Origin: Xanthostigma xanthostigma
Lineage: Eukaryota > Arthropoda > Insecta > Raphidioptera > Raphidiidae
Length of the DNA: 64,000 nucleotides
Assembly: GCA_963575645.1 (NCBI GenBank)
Contig: OY754471.1
Span: 34,356,401 to 34,420,400 of the forward strand
Reading direction: 5' to 3'
In this document: piece by piece, positions 25,788 through 34,933 of the stretch
Position numbering within the stretch: the stretch's first letter is position 1
How the letters are laid out: each line of letters opens with the position of its first letter
Notes under the pieces: model-generated
The model's input: the letters and a program-made list of their open reading frames with translations, nothing else
Told to the model about the DNA's origin: nothing
Databases searched by the model: none
Program-made: the position numbers and the translations under genes

Positions 25788-26642
25788 ATGACTACTTCTC
25801 CGAATATATTTCGGTTTTACAACTCTGACTCAACGACGACGATGATGAATTCATACGATGTGAATATTAATGACTACAACGCAACGATTGAGAATGCGGA
25901 CAAGGGGAGAGGTGAAGACATCGTAGAGTTTCCACTGGTGTGCAACGAAGAGTTTTCAATCGAAAATACGAGTGCTACGTCTGAGGTATCAACACCACTT
26001 GCTTCGTCTCTGTCGGACTTGGGCGCATTGAACTCTAGAACGCAACTTTTGATGCAAAACATCTTCTTTATCGACGCAAAACGAAATAAATACGTCAACG
26101 TGGGTTGGTTGCCCTCTCAAGGCTTTCAAGCAACGCTCGAACTGCGAGACTTGAAAACAACAAGCATTTTTCTGGATCAAAACGATTGGTGCGCGCTGAT
26201 GCTCTTGTGCAACTATGTTAACAAGTACTTTAACGACGTCGCTCATCGTCGATTTTACTCAGTGATTGGTGGAAACGTGGAAATTAAAGAAGTCTATCTA
26301 AAGAACATAAAACATTTAAAATTTAAAAGAACAACTTCTCCCAGTTCGCTGATTTTATCAAAAGACGAGTGGGAATGTTTATTAGAACTAAAAGACAATG
26401 TGAATAGTTTATTGTGTTCGTACGTTTACTATTCAAAAAACATTAATTTATATTATAATAAGTATTTAGATAAGTGTAAGTTGCTAAATTGTTTACGCTT
26501 AAGCGGCAACGATTTTTTTATTCCTAGAGATATATTACATACTATTAATTATGAAAGATTATTTTATGAACTACCTATAGTTTGTAGTGAAAAAATTCTT
26601 TCTGACATTAATAGTAGTAGCAGTAGTAGTAGTATTAATTAA
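25788..26642 (+). CDS. Accessory protein with two PC4-like half-repeats, unrecognised
   Basis: 284 residues. After an acidic, disordered N-terminus (1-85) come two similar blocks. The first, near 105-145, has FQATLELRDLKTTSIFLD then NDWCALMLLCNYVNKYF. The second, near 170-215, has LKFKRTTSPSSLILS then KDEWECLLELKDNVNSLL. Each is beta strand, turn, I.L..DEW, then helix, resembling the transcription coactivator PC4/p15 unit. If right, the protein would bind single-stranded DNA or RNA. The C-terminal part is AT-rich in codon use and Tyr/Asn-rich, ending in a Ser run. Assignment is inference; the duplication itself is visible. Confidence 0.5.
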   Translation: MTTSPNIFRFYNSDSTTTMMNSYDVNINDYNATIENADKGRGEDIVEFPLVCNEEFSIENTSATSEVSTPLASSLSDLGALNSRTQLLMQNIFFIDAKRNKYVNVGWLPSQGFQATLELRDLKTTSIFLDQNDWCALMLLCNYVNKYFNDVAHRRFYSVIGGNVEIKEVYLKNIKHLKFKRTTSPSSLILSKDEWECLLELKDNVNSLLCSYVYYSKNINLYYNKYLDKCKLLNCLRLSGNDFFIPRDILHTINYERLFYELPIVCSEKILSDINSSSSSSSIN

Positions 26643-26694
26643 GAAAATGAATTAAAAAAAAGTATGTTTTAACGATAAGGTAGAGATTAACTAT

Positions 26695-27192
26695 ATGGTT
26701 TGTTGGAATTTTGCATATCGTAAAGCGCGGGTGGGAATATGGGAACAGATTGCTAGAGATCGCGATCGATTTAAAAGAAGAATTGAAAAAGTCTCTCATA
26801 TTCTCACTCCGGTACTGAAAATTGTCAATTCACCGTTGTCAGTCGAGCAGAACAGAACTGTTGCTACTGCTGCTGCTGCTTCTTTTGAGAATAATAACAA
26901 CATGGAGATTCCTGAAGCCGGTATTACAGTTGTTGTAAGAGACAAAAACACAAACGAATTACTGCAATCAAACTATATTGATTGTTCAGATTTAAAGTCA
27001 CAAAAAGAAACAATTATAGTAGAAAATTTAAAAATTAAAATTATTTTCGAAACATCTGAAGATAGAGTAGATGATTCAGACGAAGACTATGACGACGAAG
27101 ATTACGAAAACGACGAAGGCTTTGAAGATGATGGAAATTATGATAACAGCGGTGTTTATGACGATTTTGAAATGCATGGTATAAACATATGA
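26695..27192 (+). CDS. Accessory protein with acidic tail, unrecognised
   Basis: 165 residues. It begins MVCWNFAYRKARVGIWEQIA followed by a basic RDRDRFKRRIEKV helix, then a beta-like segment (GITVVVRDKNTNELLQS and ETIIVENLKIKIIFE). The last 50 residues are almost all Asp, Glu, Tyr and Asn. No motif identifies it. Such tails occur on histone- or DNA-mimic and chaperone-like proteins, which is only a suggestion. No clear TATA/CAGT pair stands upstream. Confidence 0.5.
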   Translation: MVCWNFAYRKARVGIWEQIARDRDRFKRRIEKVSHILTPVLKIVNSPLSVEQNRTVATAAAASFENNNNMEIPEAGITVVVRDKNTNELLQSNYIDCSDLKSQKETIIVENLKIKIIFETSEDRVDDSDEDYDDEDYENDEGFEDDGNYDNSGVYDDFEMHGINI

Positions 27193-27314
27193 AATTAGAT
27201 TTAAGCAATTTTTAATGTATTGATTTTTTTTACAATAAATATATTTAAACGTAATACTGCGTTTTTTATTAAAAAAAAAAATACCTTGGGGAAAATTTAT
27301 ATTTCAGATATTAA

Positions 27315-27346
27315 TATAAGAGAAGTGTGTAATCGACATTCAGTGT
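27315..27346 (+). promoter_or_regulatory. Promoter of the membrane protein gene: TATAAG and TTCAGTG
   Basis: TTAATATAAGAG with TATAAG at 27315 and ACATTCAGTGTT with A at 27342, 27-30 nt apart. The leader to the ATG at 27351 would be only 9 nt. Confidence 0.55.
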
Positions 27347-27350
27347 TACA

Positions 27351-27710
27351 ATGGGTGTCGCCGAGTGGAGAACATTCTTCACGTTTGCAGTGTGTGGTTT
27401 GGTGAGCGCATACGTAATTGCAGACCTCATAATTTTAGATTTTTGGGTTTCGGATTTAGACAACAAATGCGGATCGATTTTGAAAATAAACAGTACCTAC
27501 AGTCGAATGTTTCATAAATTTCAAGTGGAAAATGTTGAATATGTAATCGATGCAATGGGAAAAGTCAATAGTACATTGAATGATTTCCAAGAACAACTCA
27601 ATCGATCGACCACGCATCTGTTCGGTCTGCTGACTTGGAACGTGCATTACTTGAGACAGAACATAAGCGTCTTGATGGAAACGTGTATAAATTGTACATC
27701 GACTGAATAG
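27351..27710 (+). CDS. Small type II membrane glycoprotein candidate
   Basis: 119 residues. A single hydrophobic segment at about 8-29 (FFTFAVCGLVSAYVIADLII) could be a signal-anchor. The remaining about 90 residues carry several N-glycosylation sequons (NST twice, NRS, NIS, NCT), a helical heptad-like stretch (FQVENVEYVIDAMGKVNSTL), and two Cys close together near the end. This suggests a small protein with a glycosylated outer domain, unusual in an element with a naked icosahedral virion model. I do not recognise a family. It has its own promoter. It could act at the cell or endomembrane surface, which is inference. Confidence 0.55.
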   Translation: MGVAEWRTFFTFAVCGLVSAYVIADLIILDFWVSDLDNKCGSILKINSTYSRMFHKFQVENVEYVIDAMGKVNSTLNDFQEQLNRSTTHLFGLLTWNVHYLRQNISVLMETCINCTSTE

Positions 27711-27721
27711 TCAGCACAGTT
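27686..27721 (+). promoter_or_regulatory. Promoter of the last Polinton gene: TATAAATT and ACAGTT
   Basis: TATAAATT at 27686 lies inside the membrane-protein gene. GCACAGTTTAC has A at 27718, 32 nt away. The next ATG is at 27801. Confidence 0.55.
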
Positions 27722-27800
27722 TACGTTCAGGTGTGCGTCGAACAACAAGAACAACAGCACAAGATCATTTGAAGAATATTTCTAAAAAAAAAACAAAAGA

Positions 27801-28148
27801 ATGGAACGCGTAGACGTTGTTAGAGAGAAACTGAACTCGTTGTTGTCTGGCGAGAACGGCAACCGCATCAACTGTCCGAGAACTTTGAAATATTTCACGA
27901 ATTTCAAGGCTAAATATAACGTTGCCGGATCGCTACAACTGATCACATCTAAACATGGTCTGCATGAGGCGAACTGCGTGTGGGCTGATGAAAGAGCAAG
28001 ATGCGGCCCAGACACCTGTCAGTGCGTCAGAATCGATAGAGAAATTTTATTTGTGGAAAAATTGATAGATAATTATAATGAATACTTCTCCGTTTATTCT
28101 CGAAGAAATTTTAATAAAGAAACAAGCACGGACATACAATCTCAATAA
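27801..28148 (+). CDS. Accessory protein, 115 residues, unrecognised
   Basis: The N-terminus is helical (MERVDVVREKLNSLLSG). The middle has INCPRTLKYFTNFKAKYNVA and LQLITSKHGLHEANCVWADE, then RARCGPDTCQCVRIDREI. Five Cys and one His in residues 24-75 may bind a metal or form disulfides. The tail is Asn/Ser-rich. It is the last gene of the element; AATAAA follows about 9 bp after the stop. No family recognised. Confidence 0.5.
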   Translation: MERVDVVREKLNSLLSGENGNRINCPRTLKYFTNFKAKYNVAGSLQLITSKHGLHEANCVWADERARCGPDTCQCVRIDREILFVEKLIDNYNEYFSVYSRRNFNKETSTDIQSQ

Positions 28149-28307
28149 TAATAATGAATAAACCTGTTATTTTTTAAGATGAACTTATAACAATATATTA
28201 TTTATGAATAAATAAAAAAATCTTTTAAAGATATATTATGTTTTATTTTAACATCTTTATGTTCCTATCCCACATACAACAGACAGTGACCGATGCAGAC
28301 TCGTTAA
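28149..28307. terminator. Polyadenylation region at the Polinton right end
   Basis: Contains AATAAACC, GAATAAATAAAA and similar signals just after the last gene, then the short unique stretch before the right terminal repeat. Confidence 0.55.
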
Positions 28308-28786
28308 CGCATGCAAGCCCCCTTGTAAAATATTAACAAGCCCCCAGTCCCCTCCCTGCTCGGAGAACGAAGCGAGCCGGGGTCGAACGCAGCATGTAGG
28401 CGTGTTCCCGCGGCCATGCTGTTTGGTTAGAGACGTCACTCGACTGTGAAAAAATTTTTTTTGCAAAGGGACCCCCGCCCGTCTCGAGAACGGAACGTCT
28501 GACGAGCGATTGCACGACGCAGACGTGTTGGGGGCGTGCTCTAGTTTAATTAGACGCCCCACTCGACGCTGGAAATTTTCATAGGGAAAGGGTACCCCCA
28601 CCCGTCTCGAGAACGGAACCTCTGCCGACCGATTGGACGCCATGGGCGTGGTCGTCTGATCCCCCTCTTTCATTTGAGCCCAAACTCGACCCGGAAAATT
28701 TTTTTTCCTCTTTTGGAAAACTGTCGGAAAATGCATTTTCCAGGCAGGGTGTAAGGGTGAATCTGAACATACATAAAAGAACTACT
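28308..28786 (-). repeat. Polinton right terminal inverted repeat (479 bp)
   Basis: Reverse complement of 8752-9230 with the differences given there. It ends GAACTACT and is followed by GTCTTC at 28787-28792. Confidence 0.95.
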
Positions 28787-29049
28787 GTCTTCAAGAACTG
28801 GAATACACGAGACGGCGATTGGTCAAACCCGGTTGGTGCTGGAATATTTGATTCAACTGGCAATAAGGCAGCTTGATCCTGTATCTCTGTAGTAGAATTT
28901 GTTGTTTTTGAGATGGCGCCTGTTTGACGTTGCTTTATTTGAGTTTCTGGCGTGTGAAATTGTTCGTTCATGTCCGACGACATTGGCGACTGAGTTAACG
29001 GTTTCGGAGTTATGCTTGTAGTTTCACTTCGAAGAGAAGGTTTCGGCAT
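28787..29049 (-). pseudogene. gag: gag, 5' part (split by the Polinton)
   Basis: The first 87 codons of the gypsy Gag, from the ATG at 29049 (minus strand), Ser/Thr/Pro/Gln-rich as is usual for the gag N-terminus. The frame reaches the GTCTTC duplication and then runs into Polinton DNA, where a read-through frame to 28579 is meaningless. Phase matches the other gag piece at 8745, so the split is a clean insertion. Confidence 0.85.
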
Positions 29050-29167
29050 TTTAAAATAGTTATATGTGAAAAGAAAGAGACAAAATTAACTTAATTAATT
29101 AAACAAAACCTTAAAAATGCTTCTTGAACTGATAAAATGCGTTGAAGGTTAACGAAGGTTAACTATA

Positions 29168-29179
29168 GCTCTGCTACCA
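29168..29179 (-). promoter_or_regulatory. Primer-binding site of the gypsy element
   Basis: On the minus strand TGGTAGCAGAGC lies 5 nt inside the 5' LTR. It is complementary to the CCA end of initiator-type Met tRNA as I know it (11 of 12 positions). Confidence 0.75.
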
Positions 29180-29184
29180 TTTCT

Positions 29185-29871
29185 AAACCCACTATTTTTT
29201 TTTTTATTTATTAATTTATTATTTGATTATATGTTGAAACCGCTGGGCCCACCCAGTTTCACTAATGGGTTAGATTAAACAAAATAATATAAAATCGATT
29301 TAATATTTTAAATAATATATTTAATTACTGAAGTAAGTATACAAAAATAAAGATATACGAGATACAAAATAATAGTTCCTGGAACTTTCAAGGAGTCGGG
29401 CGAGGTGAAGCCTCGCTTGACTCTGAAAAAACAGGAAGCTAATTCCAAAAAAAACACCACACCCTGTTGTCAAAGAATTCCGACAGTTATTTTGTCCGTT
29501 CTTTGCAAGCAGGTTTTGAATTTAATTAATAAGCCAATTTATCGTTCCAAAAGAAAGTAAAAATATAAATGAATTACTGATGATTTTAAATAATAGAAAA
29601 TAATGTATTCTGTTACAAGCAATTCGTGAAGCGACCGGTTTATTGTAATTCAGTTCAAGAAGTAATTTTTATAAATTTAGAAATTTTAGACAAAAATCTG
29701 TAAAAATGGAAATTATATAATAAGTTGAGTTAATTAAGTAATAATACCAAAAGTACATTTTTAAAGATGAAATGAGTTGCTTGCGAACAAAATACACTAT
29801 TGTTAAAAAAAAACAGTTATTTAAGTTGAAATAAAGGGAAATTAATATTGGAGGCTATGAAAAACGCCTCA
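29185..29871 (-). repeat. 5' LTR of the gypsy element
   Basis: 687 bp, near-identical to 4041-4727, followed by the GTAAT duplication (29872-29876). It should carry the promoter for the minus-strand gag-pol transcript. Near-identity of the two LTRs marks a recent insertion. Confidence 0.95.
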
Positions 29872-29965
29872 GTAATATTAAATTTGTTAGAAAATGACAA
29901 AAAATTAACAACGCTGTAAAAATCTAAGAGTGTTACAGAATAAAGTACATACTATAGCGGATCAG
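29872..29965 (-). repeat. Right arm of the interrupted inverted-repeat element
   Basis: Reverse-complement match to 3945-4023, see there. Similarity fades beyond about 29965. Confidence 0.75.
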
Positions 29966-31635
29966 CCACTTTAAAAACTTCTACTGGTGATTCTGTCATT
30001 TCATAGAAACAAATTTATGTGAAACATGTTGTACTAATTTTGTGCGTTTCCAAAACTTTCATGACCAATTTTACAATAATGTTGAAAAAACTGAAAAAAA
30101 TTACTATTAGACTCATGCACTGTGAATGAATGAAATTTTTACTACAAAAAAAATGGCTTTTATTGCCTAAATTTTATATACACTTCAAAAATAATTTTTA
30201 GTTTCATTTATTTTACAAATTTGAAATATAATTAATTAATAATAATAAAATGAACAAAATTCTTGAAGATAACAATTTTACAGCAAACATTTTAATTGCA
30301 CTTTCCACACATTGCCATATATTAACACACCTAATATCGAATTTTAGGCTTTATGCATGTTCTCCATTACGAAAAATCACATGCATTTGGATAAATGATA
30401 GCTCCATATATCATTTCGATATCATTTCGATATACTTTATACGAAACTTTTTGTAGAGAATTGAATTTCCCATCGAAATGGCTTATTTAAAATTTTTAAA
30501 ACATTTTTTAATGCCAAAAATGTGAAAACAAAAAGAAAAGAAACGCACAAAATTTTGATTTTTTGTTTTTTTTTTTGATTTTTTGCCTATAACTTTTTTG
30601 GGTCAGAGATATAGGCATTTTTTTATAGAAAAAAAGTACGTAGTTAAAATTTCCTTTAAAATGCAGGGTCGAAAAATGTTTTGGCTTAAAAATTGACCGA
30701 TATATGGCGACTAGGGTATTTTTTTTTTGGGTCCCATTGGCTAATGCTTTAGCATTTACCTAGAAAAATTCTCCCAAAATTTCACCTTCCTAGATAAAAC
30801 TTGTAAACGGCGAAATAAACTTTACCAAAGTATCGCTTGTGGCCAATAATAATTTAAATTCATAATTATAAAAGCGAGAGTTGTAAATAATAAACGATCA
30901 CAGAGGTTACAAGCCCACGCTTTTATAATTATGAATTTAAATTATTTTACACTCAGCAAGTCAGCGGTCATAACACCTGGCTTCAAAGCGCTTTAAAGTG
31001 TGCAAAAGCACCGGTGATTTGTAAAAACTGAAATTTGGGACAGGGTTACTTAAGTAAAAATAATTTATGAAAAAGTCAAACTTCATTTTGGACCGACCTC
31101 TTCAGCAGCTGATGGTAGAGATTTGAGACGCGACGCTAGGTATTCGAACCGCTGCTGACTAGTATATTTTTACATCCTAAAAATATCCTAGCTAATCTCA
31201 GAACATTTGCCTTTACAAAATCTATGCAATTTTTGATAATGAGCTCTGGGACCATAATACGTTTGCATCAAATGCTGAATATCGAGATATTTTGTAAAAT
31301 ATGTAAATTTAAAATATTGATATATCATTTTCATTACTAATGGTCAATGAGTATACACGCGAATGAATTACTGAATTCAATTTAATTAAATTTTTCATAT
31401 ATAAATAATTTATTATCACTGATTATTCAAAAAAACTACCTTTGTTTATATTGTTTTTTAATCAAAATGTTGACATTCAATCTCCAAGTAGCGTTTCAAA
31501 TGAACTTTTATAATCAAATACAAAATTATTATCAGTAGACAGTACGTATTCATTTGACCAATCATAAAAATCGAACGCCACTTCAACTGTGTAAAAATGA
31601 TACTATTGTGCAGTTTCTCATTGATATAACAAAAT
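29966..31635. other. Unassigned AT-rich DNA with one perfect hairpin
   Basis: No supported gene. Apart from the hairpin at 30848-30946, listed separately, I see only homopolymer-rich sequence. Confidence 0.4.
30848..30946. repeat. Perfect 29-bp inverted repeat with 41-bp loop
   Basis: 30848-30876 (AATAATTTAAATTCATAATT...) is exactly complementary to 30918-30946. Perfect arms suggest a recent or selected hairpin: a small MITE, a microRNA-like precursor or a cruciform site. Confidence 0.85.
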
Positions 31636-32130
31636 TCCAAATGTTATTACCATTCCAACCCACAAGTGGGGAATGGTACTAGATTAGGTAAAAAATCACT
31701 TTTCAAAAGTTTATAATATCTTTTCGTTTTGAGGTCTCCCGAATCCAAAAAAAAACATATTTTTGGAAGAACTCTATATGCGTCTGTTTGTCTGTTAGTC
31801 TTGTTTGTTTGTTATTCTGTTTATCTGTGTAATGAGACGGGTATTGGGCCAATACGGGTATTGGGCCAATACCCGTCTCATCACACGTGATGTCAAAAAT
31901 TTTATTCTCTTTATTGTACTATATCAAATGTCAATATTTTTGAAGTTGGAATGGTCTCGTCGCCCAATTGGCTGGATATTTTATATTATGATGATATACT
32001 TTTCATAAAGGATTTTACTCTATACCTGTTTATATATTTTTCCAAAATGAGTTTTGTAAAAAATTTGTTTTCTTAACTTTATAGTTTCGGAAATATTTTG
32101 AAAATAAAATAAAATCAACTGTTCTTTTGT
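31636..32130 (+). repeat. Dispersed repeat family A, copy 1
   Basis: Marked by CATTCCAACCCACAAGTGGG, then TTTTCGTTTTGAGGTCTCCC, GTCTGTTTGTCTGTTA, and after an interruption GTTTCGGAAATATTTTGAAA. Other copies: 33150-33660 (inverted), 36280-36840, 37600-37800 (partial), 42120-42960 (partly tandem), 61355-61760 (inverted). Near 31832-31882 a short inverted repeat GAGACGGGTATTGG / CCAATACCCGTCTC interrupts it. No coding capacity seen. Confidence 0.7.
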
Positions 32131-33149
32131 TTTGAAGATCTGTGAAAAGAAATTAGTTAGGTAGCTGTCAAGCATGATTTGGTTAATTTTTACATGTGAT
32201 TACATATTATGCAACCATGCAAATATGACAATATTTAGTACTAGCCGTTACCCGCGTCACCTGATGGTTAGCAGAGTTTTATATTCTTTAATTATAATAT
32301 TATTATGTTAAATATCAATATTTTTGAAGTTGGAAAGGTCATGTCGCCCAATTAACTGGAATTTTTTTGATATAATATGTGCAGGTGCTAAGCAAAATGC
32401 ACAATGTTTGCATGCAGGAAATATATGTACATAATTTAACTTACATAATATATTTAATTGCACAGTGGGATACAATTGCAAAAGAGTGGATCGAATGTCT
32501 CCAATCTTTAAAGGTGGAATAATGTTTCCTAAATTACTGTAAAATAATAATAGCATGCGATTATAAATTACGAATACGAAACAATTCATGTCAATTATAC
32601 ATAAACGATAATGCACACTTATCCAGCACGACCAGCACAACGCGAACCTGCAACCTGCACGATTTTGCACACTAGACCAGCACGGACCAGCAATTTTTAG
32701 TGCAGGTTTCGTGTGCGGCAGACATTTTTTTTACGTTTGTAAGTGTGTAGTTCGGTGGAAGATTTTTTTTTTGACGTTGTGTGAAGAGAAGGGAAAGGTA
32801 GACGCCACGAAAAAAAATCCAGCCAATTGGGCGACGGGACCATTCCAACTTCTAAAATATTGACATTATTTTGATATACCTATTTAGTATAATTAGGAAT
32901 ATAAAATTTCTGATATCGCGTGAGGCGACGCGGGTAATGGCTAGTATTCAATATGATATTTGCTATTCGTTGGCATATAATCATGAAAAAATTAATCAAA
33001 GCATGCTTAACTATTTCTCTCTCATATATCTACAGAACAAAAGAACAGCTGATTTTTTTTATTTTCAAAATATTTGCGAAACTCTAAAGTTAGCAAAAAA
33101 TTTTTTTTTGGAAACATAGATAGAATAATAAACCGTTATGAAAATTATA
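32131..33149. repeat. Mixed dispersed repeats with an inverted pair
   Basis: TTGGAAAGGTCATGTCGCCC near 32325 is repeated inverted near 32822 (CCAATTGGGCGACGGGACC) and directly near 31948 and 45518. Between the inverted pair is a segment with repeated CAGCACGACCAGCAC / GACCAGCACGGACCAGC. This looks like one repeat nested in another. No gene. Confidence 0.5.
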
Positions 33150-33660
33150 CCAGGTTTATATAAAAAACAGCATACCTATATATCTCTTTTGCGCATACAT
33201 CGATTTCCCCCAAAAACAACAGAATTCTTCATAGTTGCAAATCAAACATTCTCCCAAAATTTGGTTTCAATCCATTCATCCGTTTGACCTGTATCATGTT
33301 CACAGACAAACAGACGTACAGACTTTTTCCAAAAATGTTTTTTGGATTCGGGAGAACTCAAAACGAAAAAACATTGTAAAATTTTGAGAAGTGAATATTT
33401 TGACCTAAATTAGTACCATTCCCCTGTGGTGTTGGAATGATAAAACAACATTATTCTTTAAAAACATTTGGTTTCAATCCGCTAATCCGTTCGACCTGTA
33501 TCGTGATCACAGGCAAACTAACAAACAGACGCAATTACTTTTTCCAAAAATATGTTTTTTAAACTCGCGAGACCTCAAAACGAAAACATATTGTAAAATT
33601 TTTAAATGTGAATTTTGGCCTAAATTGTTACCAGTTAGAATGGTAAAATCAACATGTTAC
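33150..33660 (-). repeat. Dispersed repeat family A, copy 2 (inverted, duplicated)
   Basis: Two successive partial copies of GGTTTCAATCC..CC.TTGACCTGTATC..G.TCACAG.CAAAC..AC and CTTTTTCCAAAAA.ATGTTTTTT at about 33262 and 33470, the reverse of copy 1. Confidence 0.65.
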
Positions 33661-34049
33661 ACGGAACAAACTTATAGCGCGGGAACCAGTAATGGGTTTC
33701 GGACGACATGGTTCTGAGACCGTTTATCAGAGAGAGAAAAAGAGAGAGAGAGAGATTGTAGATTATAGACGCTCAACAACTGACATCTTCAGCGTCCCGT
33801 TTGGGGAAAACGAGCAAACAAATGATACCGAGAATAGATAGATATTAATTTATTGTGTAGCCCAGAAACAGAATACAGTAAGTCACAAAAATACTTTAAA
33901 AATACTGTACGAAAACACTAAAAATACAAATCTACAATAACATTTGTTTTATATAGATCTAAAAACATAAATATCTATAAATAAATAACCATCCAAATAA
34001 AATAGATGAAAGATAATCATTTTAAAATTGATATTCTTTATATCAGCTC
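33661..34049. other. Unassigned AT-rich DNA with a GA microsatellite
   Basis: A GA-rich run at about 33728-33763. Nothing else recognised. Confidence 0.4.
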
Positions 34050-34205
34050 ATTAACTGAATATGGTGCTGTTTCACTCAAGTGCAATTTTAACGTTTTAAT
34101 AAACTTGTTTTTATTTTCTTCATTTTTTATTTGAGCCGGTAATTTATTGTGTAATTTATAACCTGTGGGCAGTTTTCGTAAAAACTTGTGCTATGTTGGA
34201 AGGTG
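34050..34205 (-). pseudogene. LINE reverse-transcriptase ORF, C-terminal fragment
   Basis: On the minus strand about 50 codons read FLRKLPTGYKLHNKLPAQIK, then KFIKTLKLHLSE, then YSVNEL and a stop. The YNKLP..IK and FIK.LK..L......YS..EL pattern is the typical end of ORF2 in CR1/jockey-type non-LTR elements. The upstream part is degraded. Similar short words at 34230-34740 suggest further decayed LINE sequence. Confidence 0.6.
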
Positions 34206-34899
34206 TCACTCTGTATAAAAATAATAATGTCATATTCGGATTCAGCTCACTCAAAAACATATTTCTATAGAGCTTAAGTTTTTTTTAGATTTAAGTTATT
34301 TATTAACTTATTTACGCGAAAAACAGAGAAAAAACAGTCATAAACTAGGATATGTTGGTAGGTATCACCCTGTACAAGAAAACTAAAGTTGCACTCGACA
34401 ACTAGGCCTTGAAATGTTTATAGATTAAAGCTAAGAGAATTGTTAGATATGATCAGCGAACTAAACATATCTGTAGCTAAAAATCTCTTGGTTTTTAGGC
34501 TATGCGTCCATGGACACTTGTTCTTAGTGGCCTTTAAACTATAAAATAAAAACATTTTAGATCAATTCCCATAAAGTTTGTGCGGGATCCTTTTGTACAA
34601 TTTATAATCATGCATCGTATAAAAGTTTTCTGGCAAATTGCATTGAAATTTTAGAGCACAGAAGTCATGTCCATGGTTCTTCATACCAACCGTTACATTG
34701 TTCTCTTTGTTTAGATTTTTCTAATTTTTACTGTAATCAGCACCTTTGCAAAAAAAAAACTATTTGCAAATGCGATCGAGTGTGTGTCACAACCTTTTAA
34801 ATGGTGGAAGGAGACAAAAAAAAAGTTTGAAAGTACTGCTTTGAAGTCAAGCATAAATGTGTGTGCGTGAATGATTCTATACAGAACACGTACACACAC

Positions 34900-34933
<34 letters not shown>

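Larger units (their letters stand above)
8752..28786 (+). mobile_element. Maverick/Polinton (adintovirus-like endogenous dsDNA virus), apparently intact
   Basis: The element is 20,035 bp, bounded by 479-bp terminal inverted repeats that begin AGTAGTTC and by GTCTTC duplications. It encodes the full Polinton core: protein-primed DNA polymerase B, retroviral-type integrase, A32/FtsK-type ATPase, adenain-like protease, and hexon-like and penton-like capsid proteins, plus a phospholipase A2 protein and several accessory ORFs, all on the + strand. I see no stop or frameshift in any core gene, and the two terminal repeats differ by two scattered substitutions and one 4-base block. The coding region is much less AT-rich than the flanks. 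Integration is therefore recent. Order: ssDNA-binding candidate, Cys-rich, PolB, ATPase, DUF8207-like, fibre-like, basic, integrase, PLA2, protease, penton, small basic, hexon, five accessories. Confidence 0.96.
4041..29871 (-). mobile_element. Ty3/gypsy LTR retrotransposon containing a nested Polinton
   Basis: Two 687-bp direct repeats (4041-4727 and 29185-29871) bound the element, with target duplication GTAAT at 4036-4040 and 29872-29876. Read on the minus strand the order is LTR, primer-binding site, gag, protease, reverse transcriptase, RNase H, integrase, LTR, which is the Ty3/gypsy order. No env is seen. Without the 20,035-bp Polinton and one 6-bp target duplication the element is about 5.79 kb. 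The LTRs differ by about one substitution plus homopolymer-length changes, so insertion was recent. Gag is split by the Polinton, and pol carries one homopolymer frameshift and one in-frame TGA, so this copy is not autonomous as read. Confidence 0.95.

Noticed and set aside
28579-29049. 156-codon minus-strand frame
   Set aside because: The first 87 codons are gag; the rest is accidental translation of the Polinton terminal repeat.
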